Below the pieces are notes generated by a model that made no database searches, had not been told where the DNA came from, and worked only from the letters and a program-made list of their open reading frames with translations. The translations under genes and the position numbers were made by a program. From Flavobacterium cupriresistens (GTDB taxonomy: Bacteria; Bacteroidota; Bacteroidia; Flavobacteriales; Flavobacteriaceae), in NCBI RefSeq assembly GCF_020911925.1, contig NZ_CP087134.1:3782001-3846000 (forward strand): a DNA stretch of 64,000 bases, written 5' to 3'. This document shows, piece after piece, positions 25,539 to 34,354 of the stretch (the stretch's first letter is position 1; the number at the start of each line of letters is the position of its first letter).

Positions 25539-26396
25539 TTAATTTGAAACTCTGGTGGCCGATTTACCGTGAATATCATTAACCAAATCATCTATTTTTT
25601 TGGCACTTTCACGCATCATTTCCAGGTAGTTTAATAGTTTATCATTATCGGTATGTCCTTTTGAGGCATCAATAAGTTTTAAAACTGAATCTACCGGAAG
25701 TCTTAAATCCTGTGCTGTTCTGTAAACAAAAACATTAAATTCATTATTAGAAGACAGTGTGCTGTATTTTGCAGAAGCCAATTTCATGTTTTCCAATTCG
25801 TACTCATCTGATATTTTTGAAATGTGATTCTGGCTGTGTTCTTTGAAATAATACGCCCAATACCCATTCATTAAAAATACAACTGCAGCTAATACTACGT
25901 GAATAATAAAAGTTTCTAAATCGAAATTTACCTGAGAAAAATACAACTGCAAACCTTTTGGATCATTAAAAACAGCATTCTGCATATAAGCCAGGGCTCC
26001 GTGATGCAGGACCACCAAAAGCGTAAGCGGAATTTGCAATTTCCAATTTTGATAAATAATTAAAATGGTACTGGCGATAAATACGGTAAAGTGCATTTCG
26101 AATAAACCGTGCATCTGATAAATGTATTGCGCCATAAAAATCGCTAACACTACTGACAAAACATACTGGTAAAAGTTCGATTTTTTAAAAAAGAATTTTG
26201 CCGAATAGTACAATAATAAATTAATGACACCTACTCCAACCCCAATTTCAAATGTATCGTACTTAAAGGCCAGGGCAATTCCGAGAAGAAAATAGGCTGC
26301 AAGCACATAATTAATAATCGTGTCTGACTTTTGTGTCATTGTTGACATAAAACTGTGTAGGTAATCTTGTTCATTCAAACTTGCTTTTGATTTCAT
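25539..26396 (-). CDS. Membrane sensor-like protein with degenerate HisKA region
   Basis: 285 aa. About six hydrophobic segments fill residues 28-190, followed by a coiled linker and a C-terminal HisKA-like helix pair. At the place where sensor kinases have a phospho-accepting His (normally SHDLR), this protein reads TAQDLRLPVDSV, with Gln instead of His. There is no ATP-binding HATPase domain before the stop. It cannot act as a normal histidine kinase and may be a dimerisation or ligand-sensing partner for the neighbouring PAS protein. Confidence 0.75.
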   Translation of the reverse strand: MKSKASLNEQDYLHSFMSTMTQKSDTIINYVLAAYFLLGIALAFKYDTFEIGVGVGVINLLLYYSAKFFFKKSNFYQYVLSVVLAIFMAQYIYQMHGLFEMHFTVFIASTILIIYQNWKLQIPLTLLVVLHHGALAYMQNAVFNDPKGLQLYFSQVNFDLETFIIHVVLAAVVFLMNGYWAYYFKEHSQNHISKISDEYELENMKLASAKYSTLSSNNEFNVFVYRTAQDLRLPVDSVLKLIDASKGHTDNDKLLNYLEMMRESAKKIDDLVNDIHGKSATRVSN

Positions 26397-26427
26397 AATT
26401 TTGGGTAATTTAGGTTGAGGGTTAGAT

Positions 26428-27027
26428 TTATTTAGTGCATTTTGGTAACGAACATCCGTAAGCTCTCAGAGCTAAAGCATCAAATGAAGGGGTCTTGGTT
26501 TGTTTGAGCAAAGAATCAATTGCCATTTGTGCATAATTACTGTCGGCATTAGTACAATATCTGGTTTTATTGTAATTCCCTCGGTAGTATAAATTCTGTA
26601 CTGGATCAATTATAACAGCTTGCGGAGTGGAGAAAACACCACACTTTTTGGCCATCGCTTCATCAAAATAGACAGGGATTTCAGCATCGAATTTTTTCTG
26701 TATTTCTTCAATCGTAAAGTTTTTGTGTTTGTTTAAGACCACAATTTTAAAATTAATACGGTCACCGTACTTTTTGATTAGTTCGCTAACGTGTGGTATA
26801 TTAAATCGCGAACAAGGACAATCCGGATTAAAAAAATGAATAAATACAGGTTTGTTGTTGGTAACCCAGCATTTCCCTAAGTCAATTCGGGAGCCCATAG
26901 CAATGGTATGATAATTTTTAGGAATCGGAGTTGGCAAACTGTATTTGAACTCATTCTGCCAGAATAAAACAAGAATTGCGGAGAGCAATAAAGAAAACCA
27001 TAAGCCAAGGAGTATTTTTTTTGCCAT
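26428..27027 (-). CDS. Membrane-anchored thioredoxin-fold protein (DUF6436-like)
   Basis: 199 aa. One N-terminal membrane segment (about 5-25) is followed by an extracytoplasmic thioredoxin-like domain. The redox motif sits in HFFNPDCPCSRFN, giving CPC instead of CxxC, and the cis-Pro loop is VFSTPQAVII. This resembles the DUF6436/TlpA-like group. A disulfide or metal-related role is possible; the CPC spacing argues against ordinary CxxC chemistry. It is 31 bases upstream of the membrane sensor-like gene on the same strand. Confidence 0.75.
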   Translation of the reverse strand: MAKKILLGLWFSLLLSAILVLFWQNEFKYSLPTPIPKNYHTIAMGSRIDLGKCWVTNNKPVFIHFFNPDCPCSRFNIPHVSELIKKYGDRINFKIVVLNKHKNFTIEEIQKKFDAEIPVYFDEAMAKKCGVFSTPQAVIIDPVQNLYYRGNYNKTRYCTNADSNYAQMAIDSLLKQTKTPSFDALALRAYGCSLPKCTK

Positions 27028-27596
27028 AAATAAGTAGTTTTGGGTATATAATTCTAATGATGTCTAAACAACTGTTAAGTAATTGGTTTTGTAAAAAACT
27101 AATTTTAACTTAAAAACAAATAAAAAACCTACACATTTACACGCTTAACCCCTAAAAACATTAATATTATCACAAAAAACCGATCATTTTGTTTAAGCTT
27201 ATCAATGTTACGAATAAAATCGATAAACAACAAAAAAAATCAGTTAAAATGCAAATTTTGCCTATTAGATAAGAATTACCTTATTTTTTGTTTTATTTTT
27301 AAGCAAAATTACTTGCGTAAAAACCTACAAAAAACACAGCACATTAAAACATTTCTAAAAGTTTTGTTAAAAAACATGTTTTTCAGATCGTGCCGTTAAA
27401 CCAATCATCTAAATCAGCATCTAAATCCAATTACTCACATCAACTTTATAAAATGACCTATTTTCAAAAAACAGCCAAAAATCGGCGCCAGAACAGCTCT
27501 AAGTCAATTTGAATAATAGTAAAATACTGTTTTTTAATAACTTAAATTAAATGTAAAGATTTGTACATACAAATGTTAAATAAAAGCTAACGCCAT
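27028..27596. other. Gene-free AT-rich region upstream of the RND operon
   Basis: About 570 very AT-rich bases. A 64-codon open frame at 27205-27399 has no family features and looks like chance. I see no RNA gene or repeat. Confidence 0.5.
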
Positions 27597-27624
27597 TTGG
27601 ATTCGCTCCAAAAAGTTAAATTTG
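27597..27624 (+). promoter_or_regulatory. Bacteroidota-type promoter for the RND efflux operon
   Basis: TTG at 27597-27599, a 17-base spacer, then TAAATTTG at 27617-27624, fitting the flavobacterial TTG-N17-23-TAnnTTTG consensus. It lies 48 bases before the ATG of the adaptor gene. Confidence 0.6.
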
Positions 27625-27672
27625 TACACTTACTAAAAACACTTACCCAAAAAATCTATTTACCTCAATTTT

Positions 27673-28731
27673 ATGAAAGTAAAAAACCTAGTTTATGCCC
27701 TTCTGATTATCGGACTTGGAGGGTTTATTGCCTACCGAGTTGTATCTAATAAAAGTAAAAACGAAGAATCTAAAAAATTCGGCGATAAAGACAGTCCAAC
27801 TACCGTAACAGGAATAGTGGTAAAAACGGCCACTTTTGATAATAATCTGTCCTTATCGGGATCTATTGAAGCTAATGAGCAAATAGAAATTCGAAGCGAA
27901 GTCTCCGGTATTGTTGAGAATATTTACTTTACTGAAGGTACTTTCGTAAACAAAGGTCAGGTGCTTTTTAAGGTAAATGATATTGAATTAAAAGCGCAAT
28001 TGAGACAAGCTGTTACCAGAGAAAAATTAGCAGCGGAAAACGAAAGAAGAGCTAAATTACTACTCCAAAAAGAAGCGATAAGTCAGGAAGAATTTGATGT
28101 TGCCAATGCAGATTATGCATCAGCACAAGCTCAAAGCCAATTGATCAGAGCACAGATTTCAAAAACAGCTGTAAAAGCTCCTTTCTCAGGAAAAATTGGT
28201 TTGCGTTCTATTTCTCCGGGAACGTACATCACTCCTACTATACTCGTAGCAAAATTAGTGAACACAGGAAAATTAAAAATTACATTTTCAATTCCTGAAA
28301 AATATGCCTCACAAGTAGTGTCGGGCTCTAATATTGATTTTACAGTTTCGGGCTCAACAAAAGTTTATACAGCTAAAATATACGCCATTGAACCTGAAGT
28401 GGCTGTAGCAACACGTACTTTACAAATTCGTGCCATTGCAGATAATATCGACGGAAAACTTTTGCCGGGTACTTTTGCAGATGTGCAATTACCTCTTAAT
28501 ATTATCAAAGATGCGATCGTAGTTCCTTCAGAAGCTATTGTACCTGTTCAAAGTGGTAAAAAAGTGTATATCGCTAATATGGGTAAAGCTAAAGAAGTTA
28601 TGGTTGATGCCACCACAAGAACAGATGCTTCGATTTTGATTTTATCCGGATTAAAGGCGGGTGATACCCTGCTGACAAGTGGTGTGATGTCATTAAAAAA
28701 TGAAGCTCCAATAAAAGTTAAAGTAAAATAA
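27673..28731 (+). CDS. RND efflux periplasmic adaptor subunit
   Basis: 352 aa, first gene of a tripartite efflux operon. An N-terminal membrane/signal segment (about 5-23) is followed by the biotinyl-lipoyl half motifs (IEIRSEVSGIVENIYFTEGTFVNKGQVL and VKAPFSGKIGLRSISPGTYI in part), an alpha-hairpin between them, and beta-barrel and membrane-proximal domains ending LLTSGVMSLKNEAPIKVK. Adaptors of the MexA/AcrA type link the inner-membrane pump to the outer-membrane channel. Pump and TolC genes follow on the same strand. Confidence 0.95.
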   Translation: MKVKNLVYALLIIGLGGFIAYRVVSNKSKNEESKKFGDKDSPTTVTGIVVKTATFDNNLSLSGSIEANEQIEIRSEVSGIVENIYFTEGTFVNKGQVLFKVNDIELKAQLRQAVTREKLAAENERRAKLLLQKEAISQEEFDVANADYASAQAQSQLIRAQISKTAVKAPFSGKIGLRSISPGTYITPTILVAKLVNTGKLKITFSIPEKYASQVVSGSNIDFTVSGSTKVYTAKIYAIEPEVAVATRTLQIRAIADNIDGKLLPGTFADVQLPLNIIKDAIVVPSEAIVPVQSGKKVYIANMGKAKEVMVDATTRTDASILILSGLKAGDTLLTSGVMSLKNEAPIKVKVK

Positions 28732-28807
28732 TTATAGATTTTGAAAATCGGTTTATGAGATAACAATCAAAAACCAACTACTTAAAATCTAAAATCTAAA
28801 AATCATA

Positions 28808-31800
28808 ATGAGTTTATCTACTACTAGTATAAGAAGACCCGTTTTAACCATTGTACTGAACCTTTTGATTATTTTGTTCGGTTTTATTGGTTATACTTTT
28901 CTGGGTGTTCGCGAATTTCCTTCCATTGATCCGGCACAGGTTTCGATCAGAACCAATTATACCGGAGCCAATGCTGATATTATTGAATCCCAAATCACAG
29001 AACCTCTTGAAAAAGCTGTAAATGCCATTGACGGAATCAGAAATATAACTTCTTCCAGTAATCAGGGAAGCAGTAACATTACCATCGAGTTTAATCTGGA
29101 CAAAGATCTGGAAGAGGCTGCAAATGACGTAAGAGATAAGGTTTCTCAGGCAGTGAGAAGTTTGCCGCAGGATATCGACGCACCGCCCGTAGTTTCTAAG
29201 GCTGATGCCGATAGTGATGCTATTATTTCGATGACCGTACAGAGTGACACCAGAAGCGCGTTGGAATTAAGTGATTATGCAGAAAATGTAATTTCACAAC
29301 GTTTAGAAACGATTCCGGGAGTTAGTGGTGTGCAAATCTGGGGGCAAAAACGATATGCCATGCGTTTGTGGATAGATCCAGCAAAACTGGCAGCTTACGG
29401 TTGCACAGTAGCGGAAGTTCGAAATGCTTTAAACGCACAAAATGTGGAGTTACCTTCCGGAAAATTGACCGGAAATAACACCGAACTTACAGTAAAAACG
29501 GTTGGAAATCTCTCTAAACCGGAAGAATTCAACAATATCATTATTCGTACCGACGGTGATATCATTGTCAGGTTAAGTGACATTGGTGGTGCTGAATTAG
29601 GTCCGGAAAACATAGAAACAAAATTGAGTCAATCAGGCCTTCCGATGATTGGTTTGGCTATTGTTCCGATGCCGGGGGCTAATTACCTGGATATTTCGGC
29701 TGAATTCTACAAAAAATACGATGCCTTAAAAAAGGATCTACCAAAAGACATCAAACTTAATATTGCGCTGGATAATACTATTTTCGTTAAGAAATCAGTA
29801 CTTGAAGTAGCGGAGACTTTAGGGATTTCAATTATTCTGGTAATTATTATTATTTACCTGTTTTTTAGAGACTGGGCCATTGCGTTCCGTCCTTTAATTG
29901 ATATTCCGGTGTCTTTAATTGCGACATTTTTTATCATGTGGCTTTTTGGATTTTCAATCAATGTACTGACTCTTTTAGCTATTGTTTTGGCGACAGGTTT
30001 GGTGGTAGATGATGGAATTGTGGTAACGGAAAATATCTTTAAAAAGGTAGAAGAAGGCATGTCGCCTATTGAAGCGGCTATTAAAGGATCAAACGAAATT
30101 TTCTACGCTGTAATTTCGATTTCGGTGACTTTGGCGGCTGTGTTTTTACCTGTAATTTTCCTGGAAGGCTTTGTCGGCCGACTCTTTAGGGAATTTGGAG
30201 TTGTAATTGGTGCTGCTGTATTAATTTCGGCATTTGTATCATTGACTTTAACGCCAATGTTGAATGCTTACTTAATGAAAGGCGGCGAACAAAAAAAATC
30301 AAAATTCTATATTAAAACAGAACCTTTTTTCGAAAAGCTAAACAGCGGTTATGCGGATGCTCTAAACCGATTTATGGCGAAAAAATGGATCAGTTTTCCG
30401 ATTCTAATTGCTTGTTTTGGATTAATTTATTTGTTTTTTACGATACTTCCAAAAGAAACGGCTCCTTATGACGACCGTAGCTCGGTAACCATGCGTATGA
30501 CAACTCCTGAGGGCTCTTCGTATGAGTACACGGACCGTTTTATGCAGGAAATATCAAGATTGGTAGATGATTCTATTCCGGAGAAAAAAGTGAGTTTGGT
30601 GATAACCGCACCTGGTTTTGGAGCTTCTGCAACAAACACCGGTTTTATCAGACTATCTTTAAAAGAACCAAACGAAAGAAAATTGTCTCAAAAAGACATT
30701 GCGGACAAATTAACAAAATGGACGAAAAAATATCCGGATGCTAAAACATCAGTGATTCAACAACCTACTATTGCCGTAAACAGACGTGGTGGTTTGCCGA
30801 TTCAATACATTATTCAAGCGCCCAATTTCGAAAAACTAAGAGAAAAAATCCCTTTGTTTATGGAAGAAGTGGGTAAAAGCGATGTTTTCTCTATTACCGA
30901 TGTGAACTTGAAATTTAATAAACCGGAAATCAACGTTAGTATCGATCGTGCGAAAGCCGAGAGTTTAGGAATTTCTATTATCGATATTGCGCAGACTTTA
31001 CAGCTTTCTTTAAGTGGTCAGCGTTTTGGTTATTTTATTAAAAACGGAAAACAATATCAGGTTATTGGTCAATTTGATCAAAAGGACCGTTCTAAGCCTC
31101 TTGATTTAACTTCCATGTTTGTTAAAAACAGCAAAGGAGAGCTTATTCAAATGGACAATGTTGTGAATATAGAGGAACAAAGTAATCCGCCTCAATTGTA
31201 TCACAACAACCGTTATATGTCGGCTACTGTTTCTGCAGGTTTGGCGCCGGGCAAAAGTATCAGCGATGGTATTCAGGCTATGGATCAGATTAAAGCTAAA
31301 GTTTTAGATGATACTTTTACGACTGACTTAAGTGGAGAATCACGAGATTTTGTCGAAAGTAGCTCCAATACCTCTTTCGCGTTTGGATTGGCTTTGTTGT
31401 TGATCTTTTTAATTCTTGCCGCTCAGTTTGAAAGTTTTATCGATCCGCTTATCATCATCCTTACAGTGCCAATGGCTGTTGCAGGTGCCCTATTCTCTTT
31501 ATGGTTATTCAATCAAACCTGGAATATTTTCAGTCAGATTGGAACGGTAATGCTTATTGGATTGGTAACTAAAAACGGTATTTTAATTGTTGAATTTGCG
31601 AATCAGCTAAGAGAGCAAGGAAAACCAAAACTGGAAGCTATTTTAGAAGCATCAGAAGCGCGTTTGCGTCCAATTCTAATGACGAGTTTGGCGATTGCTT
31701 TAGGAGCTTTGCCAATTGCAATGTCACTTGGAGCAGCATCAACGAGTAGAATCGGAATGGGAGTTGTTATTGTGGGTGGAACTATTTTCTCTTTGGCTCT

Positions 31801-31903
31801 AACTCTTTTTGTGATTCCGGCAATTTACCTGATGTGGTCTAAAGCCAGAAAACACTATCCGGAGTTTGATCATATTGACGAATACGAAAAAGAAAGTAAA
31901 TAA
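28808..31903 (+). CDS. RND efflux permease (HAE1/AcrB-type)
   Basis: 1031 aa, normal for hydrophobe/amphiphile efflux RND pumps. It starts with the typical SIRRPVLTIVLNLLIILFG helix and has two large periplasmic loops and twelve membrane segments. The proton-relay region ATGLVVDDGIVVTENI carries the two adjacent Asp residues of TM4, and the C-terminal half has GLVTKNGILIVEFANQ. Exports drugs or lipophilic compounds using the proton gradient. 76 bases after the adaptor gene. Confidence 0.96.
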   Translation: MSLSTTSIRRPVLTIVLNLLIILFGFIGYTFLGVREFPSIDPAQVSIRTNYTGANADIIESQITEPLEKAVNAIDGIRNITSSSNQGSSNITIEFNLDKDLEEAANDVRDKVSQAVRSLPQDIDAPPVVSKADADSDAIISMTVQSDTRSALELSDYAENVISQRLETIPGVSGVQIWGQKRYAMRLWIDPAKLAAYGCTVAEVRNALNAQNVELPSGKLTGNNTELTVKTVGNLSKPEEFNNIIIRTDGDIIVRLSDIGGAELGPENIETKLSQSGLPMIGLAIVPMPGANYLDISAEFYKKYDALKKDLPKDIKLNIALDNTIFVKKSVLEVAETLGISIILVIIIIYLFFRDWAIAFRPLIDIPVSLIATFFIMWLFGFSINVLTLLAIVLATGLVVDDGIVVTENIFKKVEEGMSPIEAAIKGSNEIFYAVISISVTLAAVFLPVIFLEGFVGRLFREFGVVIGAAVLISAFVSLTLTPMLNAYLMKGGEQKKSKFYIKTEPFFEKLNSGYADALNRFMAKKWISFPILIACFGLIYLFFTILPKETAPYDDRSSVTMRMTTPEGSSYEYTDRFMQEISRLVDDSIPEKKVSLVITAPGFGASATNTGFIRLSLKEPNERKLSQKDIADKLTKWTKKYPDAKTSVIQQPTIAVNRRGGLPIQYIIQAPNFEKLREKIPLFMEEVGKSDVFSITDVNLKFNKPEINVSIDRAKAESLGISIIDIAQTLQLSLSGQRFGYFIKNGKQYQVIGQFDQKDRSKPLDLTSMFVKNSKGELIQMDNVVNIEEQSNPPQLYHNNRYMSATVSAGLAPGKSISDGIQAMDQIKAKVLDDTFTTDLSGESRDFVESSSNTSFAFGLALLLIFLILAAQFESFIDPLIIILTVPMAVAGALFSLWLFNQTWNIFSQIGTVMLIGLVTKNGILIVEFANQLREQGKPKLEAILEASEARLRPILMTSLAIALGALPIAMSLGAASTSRIGMGVVIVGGTIFSLALTLFVIPAIYLMWSKARKHYPEFDHIDEYEKESK

Positions 31904-31912
31904 TTTATTAGT

Positions 31913-31954
31913 CAGGAATTCACTATTGCCAAAGTTTGAGCTGGTGAATTCCTG
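31913..31954 (+). other. Intra-operon hairpin between pump and TolC genes
   Basis: 11-bp perfect inverted repeat (31913-31923 with 31944-31954, arms caggaattcac/gtgaattcctg) in the 68-base gap between the permease stop and the TolC start. There is no T tract, so it is more likely an mRNA-stability or processing structure than a terminator. Confidence 0.6.
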
Positions 31955-31971
31955 TCAAAAGAAAAACAAAT

Positions 31972-33282
31972 ATGAGTACTAAAATTTTATTCAGTAGTCT
32001 GCTAGTCTGCTTCTTCTGCCTCACAAAAGTACAAGCGCAAGAAGTTTTAACTATTGAAGATGCTATGAAAATAGCCTTGGAAAATAACTTTGAAATTAAG
32101 ATTGCCAAAAACAACACGAAAATAAGTGAGACTAATGTTACGGTCGGAAACGCCGGAATGTTACCTACCGCAACAGCTTCGGTTACAGATAACAACAATA
32201 TTCAGAATTCATCACAAACACGTCAGGATGGAACTTCAACATCATTAAAAAACGCTAAAAACAATAGTTTAAGCTACGGTGTAAGTCTGGGATGGACGGT
32301 TTTTGACGGAATGAAAATGTTTGCGAAATTGGATCAGTTAAAAGAACTTCAAAAACTGGGCGATTCAGAGCTTAAAAGAACCATTTTAATTAAGATTGGA
32401 CAAGTAAATTCGGCTTATTATGACTTGGTGCAGCAGCAACAACAATTGGCTGCATTGGACACGACAATTGTAATTTCCAATCAAAGATTAACTTTAGCTA
32501 AAAATCGTTTTAGTATTGGTAAAGCCTCAAAATTAGAGGTTTTAAATGCTCAGGTGGATTTAAATTCGGATCAGGTGGCGTTGTTAAGACAAAAAGAATC
32601 GTATGCTAATGCCAAAATTTTATTGAACCAGTATTTAGCACGTGATTCAAGAATAAATTTTAAAGTAACTGATTTAGTGACTGTTGATAATAAGTTAATT
32701 TTAAATGACTTAGTAGATTTAGCTCAAAAACAGAATCCGGCATTAGAAGCGCAGGTTATAAACAAACGCATAGCCGAATTACAGTTGAAACAAGTCAAAG
32801 CAGATCGTTATCCAATTGTGAGGCTGACTTCGGGTTATAATTTTAACGAAAGTGAATCGAGTTTAGGATTTACCAGCGCTACTTCTTCCCGAGGTTTAAA
32901 TTATGGTTTTAATGCTACACTGAATATTTTTGACGGCTTTAATCAGCATCGAAATGAAAAAGTAGCTAAACTGCAGATTGAGAATTCTCAAATTGCCATC
33001 GAGCAGCAAAATATGGTTTTGAATACACAGTTAAGTACTGCTTTTCAGACGTATTTGACCAATTTAGAATTGATTGGTCTTGAGGAAAACAACGAAGCAA
33101 TCGCTAAACAAAACTTAGAGATTACGCTGGATAAATTCAAAATCGGAACGATCACTACCATTGATTTCAGAACAGCTCAGCTTAATTATGTAAACGCAAA
33201 GGTACGTTACAGCAATGCCCAATATCAGGCAAAATTATCTGAAATTGCACTAAAAGAATTGGCGGGAAATATGAATTTTTAA
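31972..33282 (+). CDS. TolC family outer-membrane efflux channel
   Basis: 436 aa. The signal peptide ends at about residue 22 (KVQAQ). The protein shows the duplicated TolC/OEP pattern of long amphipathic helices, with characteristic AMKIALENNFEIKIAKNN and RFSIGKASKLEVLNAQVDLN in the first half and the matching KFKIGTITTIDFRTAQLNYVNA in the second. It should form the trimeric outer-membrane duct for the adaptor and pump encoded just upstream. Confidence 0.94.
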   Translation: MSTKILFSSLLVCFFCLTKVQAQEVLTIEDAMKIALENNFEIKIAKNNTKISETNVTVGNAGMLPTATASVTDNNNIQNSSQTRQDGTSTSLKNAKNNSLSYGVSLGWTVFDGMKMFAKLDQLKELQKLGDSELKRTILIKIGQVNSAYYDLVQQQQQLAALDTTIVISNQRLTLAKNRFSIGKASKLEVLNAQVDLNSDQVALLRQKESYANAKILLNQYLARDSRINFKVTDLVTVDNKLILNDLVDLAQKQNPALEAQVINKRIAELQLKQVKADRYPIVRLTSGYNFNESESSLGFTSATSSRGLNYGFNATLNIFDGFNQHRNEKVAKLQIENSQIAIEQQNMVLNTQLSTAFQTYLTNLELIGLEENNEAIAKQNLEITLDKFKIGTITTIDFRTAQLNYVNAKVRYSNAQYQAKLSEIALKELAGNMNF

Positions 33283-33309
33283 TTTAAATTTGTTTCAAAA
33301 CAAACTTAA

Positions 33310-34173
33310 ATGATTTCATATAATACTAAAGAATGGTTTTCTTTTATCTTTCATTTTCATAAATCAGATACCGTTCGAAAATTATTTCCAATTATGCTTG
33401 CGATCGGAGTTTACGCGGGAGCGGTTGGATATGTTGAACTTGAATATTTTAAAGTCACTAAAAATGACTACATCCAGAACATTCCTATTATGCATGGAAT
33501 GCTTGGTTTTGTAATATCCCTATTACTTGTTTTCAGAACCAACACAGCTTATGATCGTTGGTGGGAAGGCAGAAAGCTTTGGGGCGCACTTGTAAACAAC
33601 AGTCGTAATTTAGCGATAAAACTTTCCGCTATTTTAAAAGAAGAAAACGACAGGAAATTTTTCCGTAAGATTATACCAACTTATGCTTCTGTTTTGCAGA
33701 AGCATTTGAACAATGAGGATACCGGTAAACAGCTTTTTGAAGATGTAGATTTAGAAATTGATCATCAAAAACACAAACCGAATCAGGTAAAAAGAATTAT
33801 GTATCAAAAAATCAATGATTTGTATGATGCTAAAAAAATTACCGGAGATCAGCTGATTATTTTAAACGAAGAATTACAATCTTTTACCGATATTTGTGGT
33901 GCCTGCGAGCGCATCAAAAACACGCCTATCCCCTACTCTTACAGTGCTTTCATCAAGAAATTCATCTTTTTTTATACAATGACATTGCCTTTTGGATATG
34001 CAGTAAGTTTAGGATATTACGTAGCGCCGGTGGTTGTTTTTATCTTTTACGTTTTAGCCAGTTTAGAGCTTATTGCAGAAGAAATTGAAGATCCTTTTGG
34101 TGATGATGAGAATGATTTGCCGATCAGAAAGATTTCGGAAAATATCAAAAAACACGTGGAAGAACTGATTTAA
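33310..34173 (+). CDS. Bestrophin family (UPF0187) anion channel protein
   Basis: 287 aa with four hydrophobic regions. The highly conserved FRTNTAYDRWWEGRKLWGALVNNSRNL block and the C-terminal LIAEEIEDPFGDDENDLP motif identify a bacterial bestrophin homolog; such proteins form pentameric ion channels in the inner membrane. It begins 27 bases after the TolC gene and could be read through from the efflux operon, but a functional link is not evident. Confidence 0.92.
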   Translation: MISYNTKEWFSFIFHFHKSDTVRKLFPIMLAIGVYAGAVGYVELEYFKVTKNDYIQNIPIMHGMLGFVISLLLVFRTNTAYDRWWEGRKLWGALVNNSRNLAIKLSAILKEENDRKFFRKIIPTYASVLQKHLNNEDTGKQLFEDVDLEIDHQKHKPNQVKRIMYQKINDLYDAKKITGDQLIILNEELQSFTDICGACERIKNTPIPYSYSAFIKKFIFFYTMTLPFGYAVSLGYYVAPVVVFIFYVLASLELIAEEIEDPFGDDENDLPIRKISENIKKHVEELI

Positions 34174-34354
34174 ATCCCCTTACAAAGTAGTGTAGCAACT
34201 CATTACAAACAGATTACAAAATGCTTGTGTTAAATTTGTTGCATCATTATAACGTTGAAAGGTAAATTTATACGGCAAAAAACAAAAAAATTGTTTCCAA
34301 CTCCGCTGATCAATCCTTATATTTACACCCTTATTCAAGAATAAAAAAGTTAAC

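Noticed and set aside
27205..27399. 64-codon ORF in the gap before the RND operon
   Set aside because: Very AT-rich Lys/Phe/Asn translation with no start context or family features; most likely chance.
34174..34354. T-box or attenuator leader upstream of pheT
   Set aside because: No T-box bulge motif, Phe-codon leader peptide or terminator stem found in the 180-base gap.
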